Source: Janthinobacterium lividum
GTDB taxonomy: Bacteria > Pseudomonadota > Gammaproteobacteria > Burkholderiales > Burkholderiaceae_D
Assembly: GCF_034424625.1 (NCBI RefSeq)
Contig: NZ_CP139976.1
Span: forward strand, 248,001-312,000
Length of the DNA: 64,000 bases
Reading direction: 5' to 3'
Shown in pieces: positions 1 through 8,754 of this stretch (its first letter is position 1; each line of letters opens with the position of its first letter). A model generated the notes under the pieces. That model did not search any database. It was not told the origin of the DNA and saw only the letters and a list, made by a program, of their open reading frames with translations. Both the position numbers and the translations under genes were made by a program.

Positions 1-1086
1 GTCGCCTTTGGCGAGCCGCTGCCGAAAAAACAGAGCGAACTGACGATCCACGGCCACGCCATCGAGGCGCGCATCTATGCGGAAAATCCGGAAAAGGGCT
101 TTTTGCCATCGATCGGCACCCTGCGCCACATGCAGTCGCCATCGGCCGTCACGTTCGAACTGGGTGGCACGGTCGTTCCAGCGTCCGTGCGCATCGATTC
201 CGGCGTGCGCGAAGGCGACGCGATTTCGCCGTTCTACGACCCGATGATCGCCAAGCTGATCGTCTGGGGCGCGGACCGCCGCGAAGCGCTGGCACGCATG
301 GCGCAGGCGCTGGCCGATTACCAGATCGTCGGCCTGGCCAGCAATATCGCCTTCCTGAAACGCCTGGTCGAAGGCCAGGCGTTTGCCAGCGCCGACCTCG
401 ATACGGGCCTCATCGAACGCAATCAAGCGTCGCTGTTCCCCGCCCTGCAGGCGGCGCCCGACACGGCCCTGGCGCTGGCGTCCGTCGCCCTGCTGCTGGA
501 AGAAAAAGCGGCCGCCGAAGCACAGTCGGCCAACCGCGCCGACCCGTGGGGCAATGCCCTGGGCTGGCGCTTGAACAGCACCCTGGGACGCAGCCTGGCG
601 TTTGCCGATGAATTCGCGCTCACTGGCGACAGCAAGGCCTATGCCGCGCGCATCGCCTACAAGACGGATGGCTGGCTGTTCAACGGCCAGCCCCTGACCC
701 TGACGGCGCGCAAAGGCCTGGAACTGCACATCAAGCTCGGCGAGCGTGCCGTGCATGGCACCGTGCTGCGCGACGGGGAACAGTTCCACGTATTCAGCGG
801 CGGCTTGCACTACACACTGCACTACAGCGATCCGATGGCCCATGCGGGCGAAGTGGAAGCGGAAGGCGGGCGCCTGACGGCGCCGATGCCGGGCAAGGTC
901 GTCGCCGTGCTGGTCAACAAAGGACAGGACGTCAAGAAGGGCGAGCCTTTGGTCATCATGGAAGCGATGAAGATGGAACACACGATCGCCGCACCGCACG
1001 ATGGCTTGGTGGAAGACGTGCTGTATGCCGTTGGCGACCAGGTGGCCGATGGCGCGCCGCTGCTGGCCTTCAAGGCTGCCGCGTAA
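1..1086 (+). CDS. liuD: Biotin-carboxylase/biotin-carrier subunit of methylcrotonyl-CoA carboxylase (5' partial)
   Basis: The window opens inside this gene, which is open in frame 1 to a TAA at 1084-1086, giving 361 residues of the C-terminal half. The first part matches the C-terminal biotin-carboxylase domain (GHAIEARIYAENPEKGFLPS, then SGVREGDAISPFYDPMIAKL). A middle linker follows, and the last ~75 residues form a biotinyl domain with the biotinylated lysine in VIMEAMKMEHTI. In the family this subunit carboxylates biotin with ATP and bicarbonate and passes it to the beta subunit. Assignment to methylcrotonyl-CoA rather than propionyl- or acetyl-CoA is inferred from HMG-CoA lyase two genes downstream, the next step of leucine breakdown. 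Also called mccA. The ATP-grasp half and start lie outside the window. Confidence 0.85.
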   Translation, partial: VAFGEPLPKKQSELTIHGHAIEARIYAENPEKGFLPSIGTLRHMQSPSAVTFELGGTVVPASVRIDSGVREGDAISPFYDPMIAKLIVWGADRREALARMAQALADYQIVGLASNIAFLKRLVEGQAFASADLDTGLIERNQASLFPALQAAPDTALALASVALLLEEKAAAEAQSANRADPWGNALGWRLNSTLGRSLAFADEFALTGDSKAYAARIAYKTDGWLFNGQPLTLTARKGLELHIKLGERAVHGTVLRDGEQFHVFSGGLHYTLHYSDPMAHAGEVEAEGGRLTAPMPGKVVAVLVNKGQDVKKGEPLVIMEAMKMEHTIAAPHDGLVEDVLYAVGDQVADGAPLLAFKAAA

Positions 1087-1095
1087 GAGAACGCC

Positions 1096-2028
1096 ATGCG
1101 CATCCTTTTACAACGTTCGGACGGCAAGGAAGCGGCGTGGATCAGCGACTTCCGCGACTTGCTGCCCGAGGCCGACATTATCTTCTGGCGCGAAGGCGAA
1201 GCAGTGGCGCCGTGCGACTACGCCGTCGTGTGGCAGCCGCCCGCCGCCATGCTGCCCGAGCTGGCCCACGTGAAAGCCATCTTCAACACGGGTGCCGGCG
1301 TCGACGCGCTGTTGAAATTTGGCGAGGCGCTGCCCGCCCACGTGCCGCTGGTGCGCCTGGACGACGCGGGCATGGGCGTGCAGATGGCCGAATATGTGAG
1401 CCACGCCGTGCTGCGCCACTTCCGCCGTTTCGACGATTACGAGGCGCAGGGCCGCGCCGGTATCTGGCAACCGCTACCCGCATTCGACAGGGTGGATTTC
1501 CCCGTCGGCGTGCTGGGCATGGGCGTGCTGGGCACGCGCGTGCTGCAAGCACTGGCGCAGTTCGAATTCCCCTTGCGCGGATGGAGCCGCAGCCGCAAGC
1601 ACGTCGATGGCGTGCAGTGCTATGCGGGCGAAGAGGGACTCGAAGCATTCCTGCGCGGCACGCGCGTGCTGGTGTGCATGCTGCCGCTCACGCCGGACAC
1701 GCACAATCTGCTCGACCGCGCGCGCCTGTCGATGCTGCTGCCGGGCGCCTATGTCATCAACGTGGCGCGCGGCGCGCATATCGCCGAACCGGATCTGCTG
1801 ACCCTGATCCGCTCCGGGCACATCGCCGGAGCGACGCTGGACGTGTTCCGCAACGAACCGCTGCCGCAGCAGCACCCGTTCTGGCAAGAACCACGCATCA
1901 CCATCACGCCGCATATTTCGGCCGCCACCCTGCGCCGCGAAAGCGTGGCGCAGATCGCCGCCAAGATGCGCCGCCTGCAAGCCGGAGACTCTGTCGCCGG
2001 CATCGTCAACCGTTTGCAAGGATATTGA
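1096..2028 (+). CDS. GhrA-type glyoxylate/hydroxypyruvate reductase (D-2-hydroxyacid dehydrogenase)
   Basis: A 310-residue protein of the NAD(P)-dependent D-2-hydroxyacid dehydrogenase family, closest in layout to GhrA. The nucleotide-binding glycine motif is seen as VGVLGMGVLGTRVLQALAQF near residue 140. The later signature INVARGAHIAEPDLL and the conserved ITPHISAATLRRESVA with the catalytic-type histidine follow in normal order. Family members reduce glyoxylate and hydroxypyruvate in the cytosol. It starts 9 bp after the carboxylase stop and ends 1 bp before HMG-CoA lyase, so it is co-transcribed with leucine catabolism genes, where it is not a standard member. Substrate is uncertain; a role in clearing a 2-keto or hydroxy acid by-product is only inference. 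Confidence 0.85.
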   Translation: MRILLQRSDGKEAAWISDFRDLLPEADIIFWREGEAVAPCDYAVVWQPPAAMLPELAHVKAIFNTGAGVDALLKFGEALPAHVPLVRLDDAGMGVQMAEYVSHAVLRHFRRFDDYEAQGRAGIWQPLPAFDRVDFPVGVLGMGVLGTRVLQALAQFEFPLRGWSRSRKHVDGVQCYAGEEGLEAFLRGTRVLVCMLPLTPDTHNLLDRARLSMLLPGAYVINVARGAHIAEPDLLTLIRSGHIAGATLDVFRNEPLPQQHPFWQEPRITITPHISAATLRRESVAQIAAKMRRLQAGDSVAGIVNRLQGY

Positions 2029-2029
2029 A

Positions 2030-2953
2030 ATGCATGCTCAAGCTAGTTTGCCGAAACAGGTCAAGATCGTCGAAGTAGGTCCGCGCGACGGCCTGCAAAA
2101 CGAGAAGGACACCATCAGCGCCGCCGTCAAGATCGAACTGGTCGACCGCCTGACCCTGGCCGGCTTCGCCAATATCGAGGCGGCATCGTTCGTCTCGCCG
2201 AAATGGGTGCCGCAGATGGCCACCAGCGCGGAAGTGATGGAAAAGATCGCGCGCCGCGCCGGCACGATCTATTCCGCGCTGACGCCGAACATGCAGGGTT
2301 TCGAGGCGGCGCTGGCGGCGAAGGCCGATGAAGTGGTGATCTTCGGCTCCGCCTCCGAGGCGTTCTCGCAAAAGAACATCAACTGCTCGATCGCCGAATC
2401 GATCGCCCGCTTCGAAGGCGTGGCGAAGGCGGCCAAGGAACACGGTCTGCGCCTGCGCGGCAGCATCAGCTGCGCCTTCGGCTGCCCCTACCAGGGCGAT
2501 GTGCCGCTGGACGCCGTGGCCGACGTGGTGGGCCGCATGCGCGACCTCGGCTGCGACGAGATCGACATCGCCGACACCATCGGCGTGGCCACGCCGCGCA
2601 AAACGCAGGCGGTGATGCAACGCGCCATCGCAGCCTTCCACGTGGGCGGCCTGTCCGGCCACTTCCACGACACCTATGGCCAGGCGCTGGCGAATATCTA
2701 CGCCAGCCTGGAAACGGGTATCGCGATCTATCACTCGTCCGTATCCGGCCTGGGCGGCTGCCCCTACGCCAAGGGCGCCACCGGCAATGTGGCGACCGAA
2801 GACGTGCTGTACATGATGCAGGGACTGGGGATTGCCACCGGCATCGACCTCGACCTCGTGGTCGATGCGGGGCAGTTCATCTCGCAGCAGCTGGGACGCA
2901 AGGGTTCCAGCCGGGCGGGCAATGCCATCGCGGCGAAACGCCTCGCTGCGTAG
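2030..2953 (+). CDS. liuE: Hydroxymethylglutaryl-CoA lyase
   Basis: A 307-residue TIM-barrel lyase that splits 3-hydroxy-3-methylglutaryl-CoA into acetyl-CoA and acetoacetate, the last step of leucine degradation. Visible family features are the N-terminal metal and substrate motif VEVGPRDGLQNEK, the HFHDTYGQALANIYA metal-ligand region, and the signature SVSGLGGCPYAKGATGNVAT containing the catalytic cysteine. Length is normal for bacterial enzymes (also called mvaB). The start lies 1 bp after the preceding stop, so translation is probably coupled. The TAG stop at 2951-2953 lies at the edge of a REP-like palindrome that fills the gap downstream. Confidence 0.93.
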   Translation: MHAQASLPKQVKIVEVGPRDGLQNEKDTISAAVKIELVDRLTLAGFANIEAASFVSPKWVPQMATSAEVMEKIARRAGTIYSALTPNMQGFEAALAAKADEVVIFGSASEAFSQKNINCSIAESIARFEGVAKAAKEHGLRLRGSISCAFGCPYQGDVPLDAVADVVGRMRDLGCDEIDIADTIGVATPRKTQAVMQRAIAAFHVGGLSGHFHDTYGQALANIYASLETGIAIYHSSVSGLGGCPYAKGATGNVATEDVLYMMQGLGIATGIDLDLVVDAGQFISQQLGRKGSSRAGNAIAAKRLAA

Positions 2954-2954
2954 G

Positions 2955-2988
2955 TCGGATGAGCGTGGCAACGCCACGCGTAATCCGA
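2955..2988. repeat. REP-like palindrome, copy A
   Basis: An imperfect inverted repeat directly after the HMG-CoA lyase stop. Outer arms TCGGAT/ATCCGA (2955-2960, 2983-2988) enclose inner arms GCGTGGC/GCCACGC (2963-2969, 2973-2979). Its sequence resembles widespread REP elements of proteobacteria that pair TCGGAT with ATCCGA. It could act as an mRNA 3'-end stabiliser; no T-run follows. Confidence 0.6.
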
Positions 2989-3017
2989 GGTCACCGAGGT
3001 CATGGCCAACACTGTTG

Positions 3018-3045
3018 TCGGGTTACGCGCTTGGCGCTAACCCGA
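3018..3045. repeat. REP-like palindrome, copy B
   Basis: A second inverted repeat 29 bp after copy A, with perfect 8-bp arms TCGGGTTA/TAACCCGA and inner GCGC/GCGC around a TTG centre. It is related to copy A by the same outer TCGG core, and the pair looks like a REP doublet. Confidence 0.6.
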
Positions 3046-3086
3046 GCTACGCCAACTTATTCCGTCTTGCCTGAACCGTACAGACG

Positions 3087-3122
3087 AAAAAAAACCCAAG
3101 AGCCGAAACTCTTGGGTTTTTT
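3087..3122 (-). terminator. Intrinsic terminator, bidirectional, mainly for tRNA-Pro
   Basis: A perfect 8-bp stem CCCAAGAG/CTCTTGGG (3095-3102, 3109-3116) with a 6-nt loop, flanked by A8 on the left and T6 on the right, so it can terminate on either strand. On the minus strand it lies 10 bp after the tRNA-Pro 3' end. On the plus strand it could end the leucine operon transcript. Confidence 0.85.
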
Positions 3123-3131
3123 CTACAAATT

Positions 3132-3208
3132 TGGTCGGAGTACAAGGATTCGAACCTTGGACCCCCTGGTCCCAAACCAGGTGCGCTACCGGGCTGCGCC
3201 ACACTCCG
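3132..3208 (-). tRNA. tRNA-Pro (anticodon UGG)
   Basis: Read on the minus strand, the 77-nt gene folds as a cloverleaf. The acceptor arm pairs CGGAGTG with TACTCCG, the anticodon stem CCTGG/CCAGG encloses loop TTTGGGA with anticodon TGG, and the T loop is GGTTCGAATCC. The CCA end is encoded (TGGT at 3132-3135 on the plus strand). It reads CCA and related proline codons. A strong terminator follows at once, so it is a single-tRNA transcription unit. Confidence 0.95.
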
Positions 3209-3356
3209 AAGACCAAGATAATACAGGCCGTATCGACTTCGGTCAAGGGTCAGGTGAAACTCTATGTAAATTATTTACGGGCGGCACTGGAACCCATGTA
3301 TTTTTCAAAACGATTGAAGTATGCGACACTGGCTTGGCAAGTTTTCCCGATCAGAC

Positions 3357-4016
3357 ATGAAGGCGACGACGGCAATGGAGTTCAGGATAGAAAGAAGCGA
3401 CGGCGGCCGGCCCATGCCGAACCGCCGCGGCATCGTGCTGGGCATAGCCGTGTCCTTGCTGCTGCATGGCGCCTTGCTCTATCTGTGGCGCCATGTGCAG
3501 CCGCCTGTCCAGCAGGACACGGCACCGCGCGTGGAGTCAATCGCCGTGTGGATACGTCCGCTGGCCGCCAAGGCACCTCCGCCGCCTGTCGAAGTCGTCA
3601 AGCCGAAACGCGAACCCAAGCCCATCAGCAAACCGAAACTCGCCACTGCCCGGGAAACGCCGGCGGCGGCCACGGCGCCGGCGGCCAGCCCGCAAGCCAT
3701 CACTGTCGTGCCGGCATCACCGGCCACGCCGGCGGCCAGTACCGATACCTTCAGGCAAGAAACCCCGGAAACGCCGAAATTCGATATGGAAGCGGCCAGA
3801 AGAACGGCGCGCAAGATGGCCGGCGAGCGCGATCCATCCAAGGTGGGCACGGCCGTGGGGCAAATCCCCGACAAGCCGCTGCAAACGGAAACCCAGCTGG
3901 CGCGCGACATCGCGCAAGGCAAGCGCGGCGATTGCCGCACCGCCTATTCAGGCGCAGGCTTGCTGGCGCCCGTGCTGATGTTGCTCGACAAGAAGGATAG
4001 CGGCTGCAAATGGTAA
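3357..4016 (+). CDS. TonB/TolA-like inner-membrane protein with orphan C-terminal domain
   Basis: About 219 residues. One membrane helix lies near residues 25-44 and contains S-x3-H (S33, H37 in VSLLLHGALLYL), the motif by which TonB and TolA contact their proton-driven motor. A proline/lysine/alanine-rich linker (about residues 60-140) suggests a periplasm-spanning rod. The C-terminus has no recognisable TonB domain but ends with two cysteines, GDCRTAYSGAGLLAP and DSGCKW, which may form a disulfide. No ExbB/ExbD gene is nearby. The start is uncertain: the frame is open from 3321, with ATGs at 3357, 3375 and 3414 and no convincing ribosome-binding site. The 148 bp between the tRNA and this gene show no other feature. 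Confidence 0.7.
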   Translation: MKATTAMEFRIERSDGGRPMPNRRGIVLGIAVSLLLHGALLYLWRHVQPPVQQDTAPRVESIAVWIRPLAAKAPPPPVEVVKPKREPKPISKPKLATARETPAAATAPAASPQAITVVPASPATPAASTDTFRQETPETPKFDMEAARRTARKMAGERDPSKVGTAVGQIPDKPLQTETQLARDIAQGKRGDCRTAYSGAGLLAPVLMLLDKKDSGCKW

Positions 4017-4057
4017 CAATTTAACAATACACCCATTTTGGGTGGGCCGTCATCCGC

Positions 4058-4966
4058 TTATTCCTGCCCCTTCAACTGCAACGCCCGTTCATACAGAGCG
4101 TTTTTCTTGCGGCCCGTGATTTGCGCCGTCAAATTCGCCGCCTGCTTGACGCTGCATTCGGCCAATAAAATGTTCAGGATGCGTTCCGCTTCCACGTCTT
4201 CCGCGTCCTGCGCTTCCGTGGCGCCTTCCAGCAGGACGACGAACTCTCCCTTTTCGCGGTGCGCATCGGCGCGTATCCACGCCTCCGCTTCCGACAGGGG
4301 GCAGCGGTGGATTTCCTCGAACAGTTTCGTCAGTTCGCGCGCGAACACCACCTGGCGCGTCGGCTCGAACGCTTCCACCAGGGCCGTGGCGCAATCGAGG
4401 ATGCGGTGCGGCGCCTCGTAAAACACCATCGTTGCCGTCACGCCACGCAGGCTGTGCAGCATGTTTTCGCGCTGCTTGGCCTTGGCTGGCAGGAAGCCGA
4501 CAAAGTAAAACTGGTCATTCAACAGGCCGCTGGCGGAAATGGCGGTAATCGCCGCCGAAGGGCCGGGCAGGGGCAGCACGCGCAGGCCGGCCGCGCGCAC
4601 GGCGTCGACGATGCGCGCGCCGGGGTCGGAAACGGCCGGCGTGCCCGCGTCGGAAACGAGGGCGATGCGCTCGCCGGCGTGCAGGCGGGCAATCAGGGTC
4701 TGCGCCACTTCGCGCTCGTTATGTTGATGCGCCGCAATTAACGGCTTGTTCAGGCCAAAGCGCGTCAGCAGGTGCGCCGTGTTGCGCGTATCTTCACAGG
4801 CGACGGCATCGGCAAGGCTCAGCAGATGCAGCGCGCGCAGGCTGATATCGGTCACATTGCCGATCGGCGTGGCCACTATATACAATGTTGCGATAGGATA
4901 GACCTGGTGCGCCGCCTCTGTCATGATGGGCAGGCTGGCGATGGAACTGATTTCTTGTACGGTCAT
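4058..4966 (-). CDS. rsmI: 16S rRNA (cytidine1402-2'-O)-methyltransferase RsmI
   Basis: A 302-residue tetrapyrrole-methylase-fold enzyme that 2'-O-methylates C1402 of 16S rRNA in the decoding centre. The family start LYIVATPIGNVTDISLRAL, the CEDTRNTAHLLTRFGL segment, the SAM-loop region LVSDAGTPAVSDPGARIVD and LPGPSAAITAISASGL are all present. It is head-to-head with lpoA, as yraL and yraM are in E. coli. With this start only 12 bp separate the two start codons. An internal ATG at 4924, just before the conserved core, would give a more usual gap, and no clear ribosome-binding site supports either choice. Confidence 0.93.
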   Translation of the reverse strand: MTVQEISSIASLPIMTEAAHQVYPIATLYIVATPIGNVTDISLRALHLLSLADAVACEDTRNTAHLLTRFGLNKPLIAAHQHNEREVAQTLIARLHAGERIALVSDAGTPAVSDPGARIVDAVRAAGLRVLPLPGPSAAITAISASGLLNDQFYFVGFLPAKAKQRENMLHSLRGVTATMVFYEAPHRILDCATALVEAFEPTRQVVFARELTKLFEEIHRCPLSEAEAWIRADAHREKGEFVVLLEGATEAQDAEDVEAERILNILLAECSVKQAANLTAQITGRKKNALYERALQLKGQE

Positions 4967-4978
4967 TTTGGAGGTTAA

Positions 4979-6337
4979 ATGCTTGCTAATAGTGTGAAGT
5001 TACTGCTTGTTTGTGCCGCGACCGGCATGCTGAGCGCTTGCAGCACGCCTTGCGACGCGCCCGGGCAATTGTGCGCGCCTATTGAATCTAACACAAGGGC
5101 GCTGCCGCCACCGAAGCCGCTGCCACCGCCCGTGCCGCCCAAGCCGCCCGCACCCGAACCGGTGACATTTGCCGTGGCCGTGCCCGATATCACCGCGTAC
5201 GACGGCAATGGCGCCCCGCTGGCGCCCATCAATACCAAGCCGGCGACGGGCACGCCGCAAGACATGCCGGCCGCCACGGCACCGGCACCGTCCGACGGCA
5301 AGGCCCACCACATCGGCCTGCTGCTGCCGCTGCGCTCGGCTTCCCTGGGTCCGGCCGCCGAACTGCTGCGCGCCGGTTTCATGGCCGCATACGAGCGCGA
5401 CCGAAGCGGCTTTGAAGTGACGGTGATCGATACGGGCGACGGCAGCAGCGACGTCCTGAACAAGTTTGCGCAAGCACAGGAGGAACAGGACATCGTCGTG
5501 GGGCCTTTGTCGCGCTCGGCCGTCACGGCCGTGGCGAACAGCGACCTGGTGCGCAAACCGACGATCGCCCTGAACCACCCGGACAACCGCGGCGAGGCGC
5601 GCCTGCCGGCCAAACTGCTGGTGATGGGCCTGTCGATCGAGGCGGAAGCGCGCCAGGTCGCCGCCTGGGCCGCCAGCGAACAGCCTGGCGCCAGCGCGCT
5701 GGTCCTGTCGGCCGGATCGCCCTCGCAGCGCCGCATCAGCGCCGCCTTCAAGCAGGAATGGCTGCGCCAGGGCGGCAAGATCGAGACGATGGACTTGACG
5801 GCCACGAATGGCTACCTGAGCGATGCCGAACTGGTGCAACTGCGCGCACGCCTGGCCGCGACGCCGCCGGGACTGCTGTTTGCCGCGCTCGACGCCGACC
5901 AGGCGCGCCAGCTGCGCGTGGCCATCGGCGGCGACTTGCCCCTGTATGGCACCTCATCCTTGAATCCCGGCGCCGGGCGCGGCGCCAGCGGCCCCGAGCT
6001 CGACGGCGCGCGCCTGCTGGACCTGCCGTGGCAAGTGCAGCGCGACCATCCACAAGTGATGGTCTATCCACAGCCGCCGCAACCGGCCGACACCCGCCTG
6101 ACGGCCGACATGGAGCGTCTGTACGCACTGGGCATCGATGCCTTCCGCGTGGCGCGCGAAGTGGCGCTGCGCCCGAACGCGCCATTTACCCTTGATGGCG
6201 TGACGGGCCGCCTGGCCGTGCGCTTCGAGGGTGATCAAAGCGTATTCGAACGCACGGAACAGGCCGCCACCTACCAGCAGGGCGTGCTGGGTACCTGGCC
6301 ACCGGCCGCGCCTGTCGCCGTGCCGCCGGCCCAGTAA
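4979..6337 (+). CDS. LpoA/YraM-family lipoprotein, penicillin-binding-protein activator (short form)
   Basis: A 452-residue outer-membrane lipoprotein with a lipobox LSAC (Cys21). In E. coli LpoA activates PBP1A for peptidoglycan synthesis. Here a proline-rich stretch (about residues 40-62) leads to a periplasmic-binding-like domain beginning HHIGLLLPLRSASLGPAAEL. The ~300-residue N-terminal helical TPR-like domain of enteric LpoA is missing, so this is the short betaproteobacterial form. GGAGG at 4970-4974 sets the start. The promoter must lie inside rsmI because only 12 bp separate the genes. It heads the lpoA-yraN-diaA-dolP run, though a promoter-like -10 also precedes diaA. Confidence 0.85.
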   Translation: MLANSVKLLLVCAATGMLSACSTPCDAPGQLCAPIESNTRALPPPKPLPPPVPPKPPAPEPVTFAVAVPDITAYDGNGAPLAPINTKPATGTPQDMPAATAPAPSDGKAHHIGLLLPLRSASLGPAAELLRAGFMAAYERDRSGFEVTVIDTGDGSSDVLNKFAQAQEEQDIVVGPLSRSAVTAVANSDLVRKPTIALNHPDNRGEARLPAKLLVMGLSIEAEARQVAAWAASEQPGASALVLSAGSPSQRRISAAFKQEWLRQGGKIETMDLTATNGYLSDAELVQLRARLAATPPGLLFAALDADQARQLRVAIGGDLPLYGTSSLNPGAGRGASGPELDGARLLDLPWQVQRDHPQVMVYPQPPQPADTRLTADMERLYALGIDAFRVAREVALRPNAPFTLDGVTGRLAVRFEGDQSVFERTEQAATYQQGVLGTWPPAAPVAVPPAQ

Positions 6338-6346
6338 GGACACGCC

Positions 6347-6706
6347 ATGCCTCCCCTGCCGTTCCAGAATAAACAGGCACGGGGACGGCAAGGGGAAGAC
6401 GATGCGCTCGCGTATCTGCTGCTGCAAGGCTTGGTGCTGCTACAACGTAACTATCTGTGCAAGGGCGGCGAGCTGGATCTGATCATGCGCGATGGCCCCT
6501 CCATCGTTTTCGTCGAAGTGCGGCTACGCAGCAGTGCCGCCTTCGGCGGCGCCCTGGCCAGCATTACGCCGGCCAAGCAGCGGCGCATGGTGGTGGCCGC
6601 GCAAACCTGGCTGCTGGGGCAGAAGGCGCTGCCGCCGTGCCGCTTCGACGCGCTGGCCATCGATGGCGGGCGCATCAGCTGGCTGAAGAACATCCTCGAT
6701 ATGTAA
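6347..6706 (+). CDS. UPF0102 (YraN) family protein
   Basis: A 119-residue protein of the YraN family, whose fold resembles restriction-endonuclease-like nucleases. The family pattern is visible: RQGEDDALAYLLLQG, then GELDLIMRD and VFVEVRLRSS, followed by ITPAKQRRMV. The usual catalytic-type lysine of EVK is an arginine here (EVR), so nuclease activity should not be assumed. It starts 9 bp after lpoA and is followed by diaA, the same order as yraM-yraN-yraO in E. coli. Biological role is not established. Confidence 0.88.
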   Translation: MPPLPFQNKQARGRQGEDDALAYLLLQGLVLLQRNYLCKGGELDLIMRDGPSIVFVEVRLRSSAAFGGALASITPAKQRRMVVAAQTWLLGQKALPPCRFDALAIDGGRISWLKNILDM

Positions 6707-8039
<1,333 letters not shown>

Positions 8040-8084
8040 GCGGCATCCCCCATCCGGCCTACGGCGCCAGACTGATGATGCGTC

Positions 8085-8090
8085 TATAAT
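8085..8090 (+). promoter_or_regulatory. Likely -10 element for the thioredoxin-like gene
   Basis: A perfect TATAAT lies 33 bp upstream of the ATG at 8123, in the gap after dolP. No good -35 box is visible 16-18 bp upstream. Confidence 0.4.
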
Positions 8091-8122
8091 GGACGCATCG
8101 TAGCGCTACTCTATTGAAAACC

Positions 8123-8644
8123 ATGTCAACTTCGCCATCCGCAAGCAAGTCCTGGATCAAACCAGCCCTGATCGCCGTCTTCGTGGCGGGCGTGGCGGCG
8201 GCAGCCTACCTGTCGCTGAATGACAAGCAAAGCGCGCCGGACGTGACCTTCCACGGCATCCATGGCGAGAAAATCACCTCGTCCAGCCTGCGCGGCAAGG
8301 TGGTGATGGTCAATTTCTGGGCTACCTCGTGCACCACATGCGTGGCGGAAATGCCGGACATGGTCGATACCTACAACAAGTACAAGGGGCAGGGACTGGA
8401 ATTCGTGGCCGTGGCCATGAAATACGATCCGGCCAACTACGTGCTGAACTTCGCCGAAACACGCCAGCTGCCGTTCAAGGTGGCACTCGACGTGACGGGC
8501 GAGGCGGCCAAGGCCTACGGCGACGTGGCCCTGACGCCCACCACCTTCGTGCTCGACAAGCAGGGCAAGATCCTCAAGCGCTACGTGGGCAAGCCCGAGT
8601 TTGCCGAACTGCACAAGCTGCTGGAAACCGCCATCGCCGGTTGA
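8123..8644 (+). CDS. TlpA/ResA-like membrane-anchored thiol-disulfide oxidoreductase
   Basis: A 173-residue protein with an N-terminal membrane anchor (about residues 13-32) and a thioredoxin fold facing the periplasm. The redox motif is in NFWATSCTTCVAEMPDM, with active-site C-x-x-C reading CTTC, and the cis-proline loop is ALTPTTFVLDKQGKIL. TlpA/ResA proteins reduce disulfides in apo-cytochrome c or copper chaperones, but no such partner is adjacent, so the substrate is unknown. The ATG at 8123 is preferred over an in-frame TTG at 8114. It appears to be a single-gene unit. Confidence 0.87.
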   Translation: MSTSPSASKSWIKPALIAVFVAGVAAAAYLSLNDKQSAPDVTFHGIHGEKITSSSLRGKVVMVNFWATSCTTCVAEMPDMVDTYNKYKGQGLEFVAVAMKYDPANYVLNFAETRQLPFKVALDVTGEAAKAYGDVALTPTTFVLDKQGKILKRYVGKPEFAELHKLLETAIAG

Positions 8645-8685
8645 TCCAACGCAAAAATACCCGCTCTACACCGCACAAAACTCTG

Positions 8686-8713
8686 TTGCCAAGTGTTGCC
8701 AAACTGTTATAAC
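8686..8713 (+). promoter_or_regulatory. Sigma70-like promoter for the ECF sigma/anti-sigma pair
   Basis: TTGCCA (8686-8691) and TATAAC (8708-8713) are separated by 16 bp and lie 41 bp before the GTG start of the sigma factor. GTGTTGCC-like sequence is repeated within the spacer. Confidence 0.45.
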
Positions 8714-8754
8714 CTTCCCAAGTGTGATTTCCACTCACCTTGTGAAGGCCAGCC

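Noticed and set aside
8123..8644. Thioredoxin-like gene as a cytochrome c maturation CcmG
   Set aside because: It has CTTC rather than the usual CPxC of CcmG and no other ccm gene is nearby.
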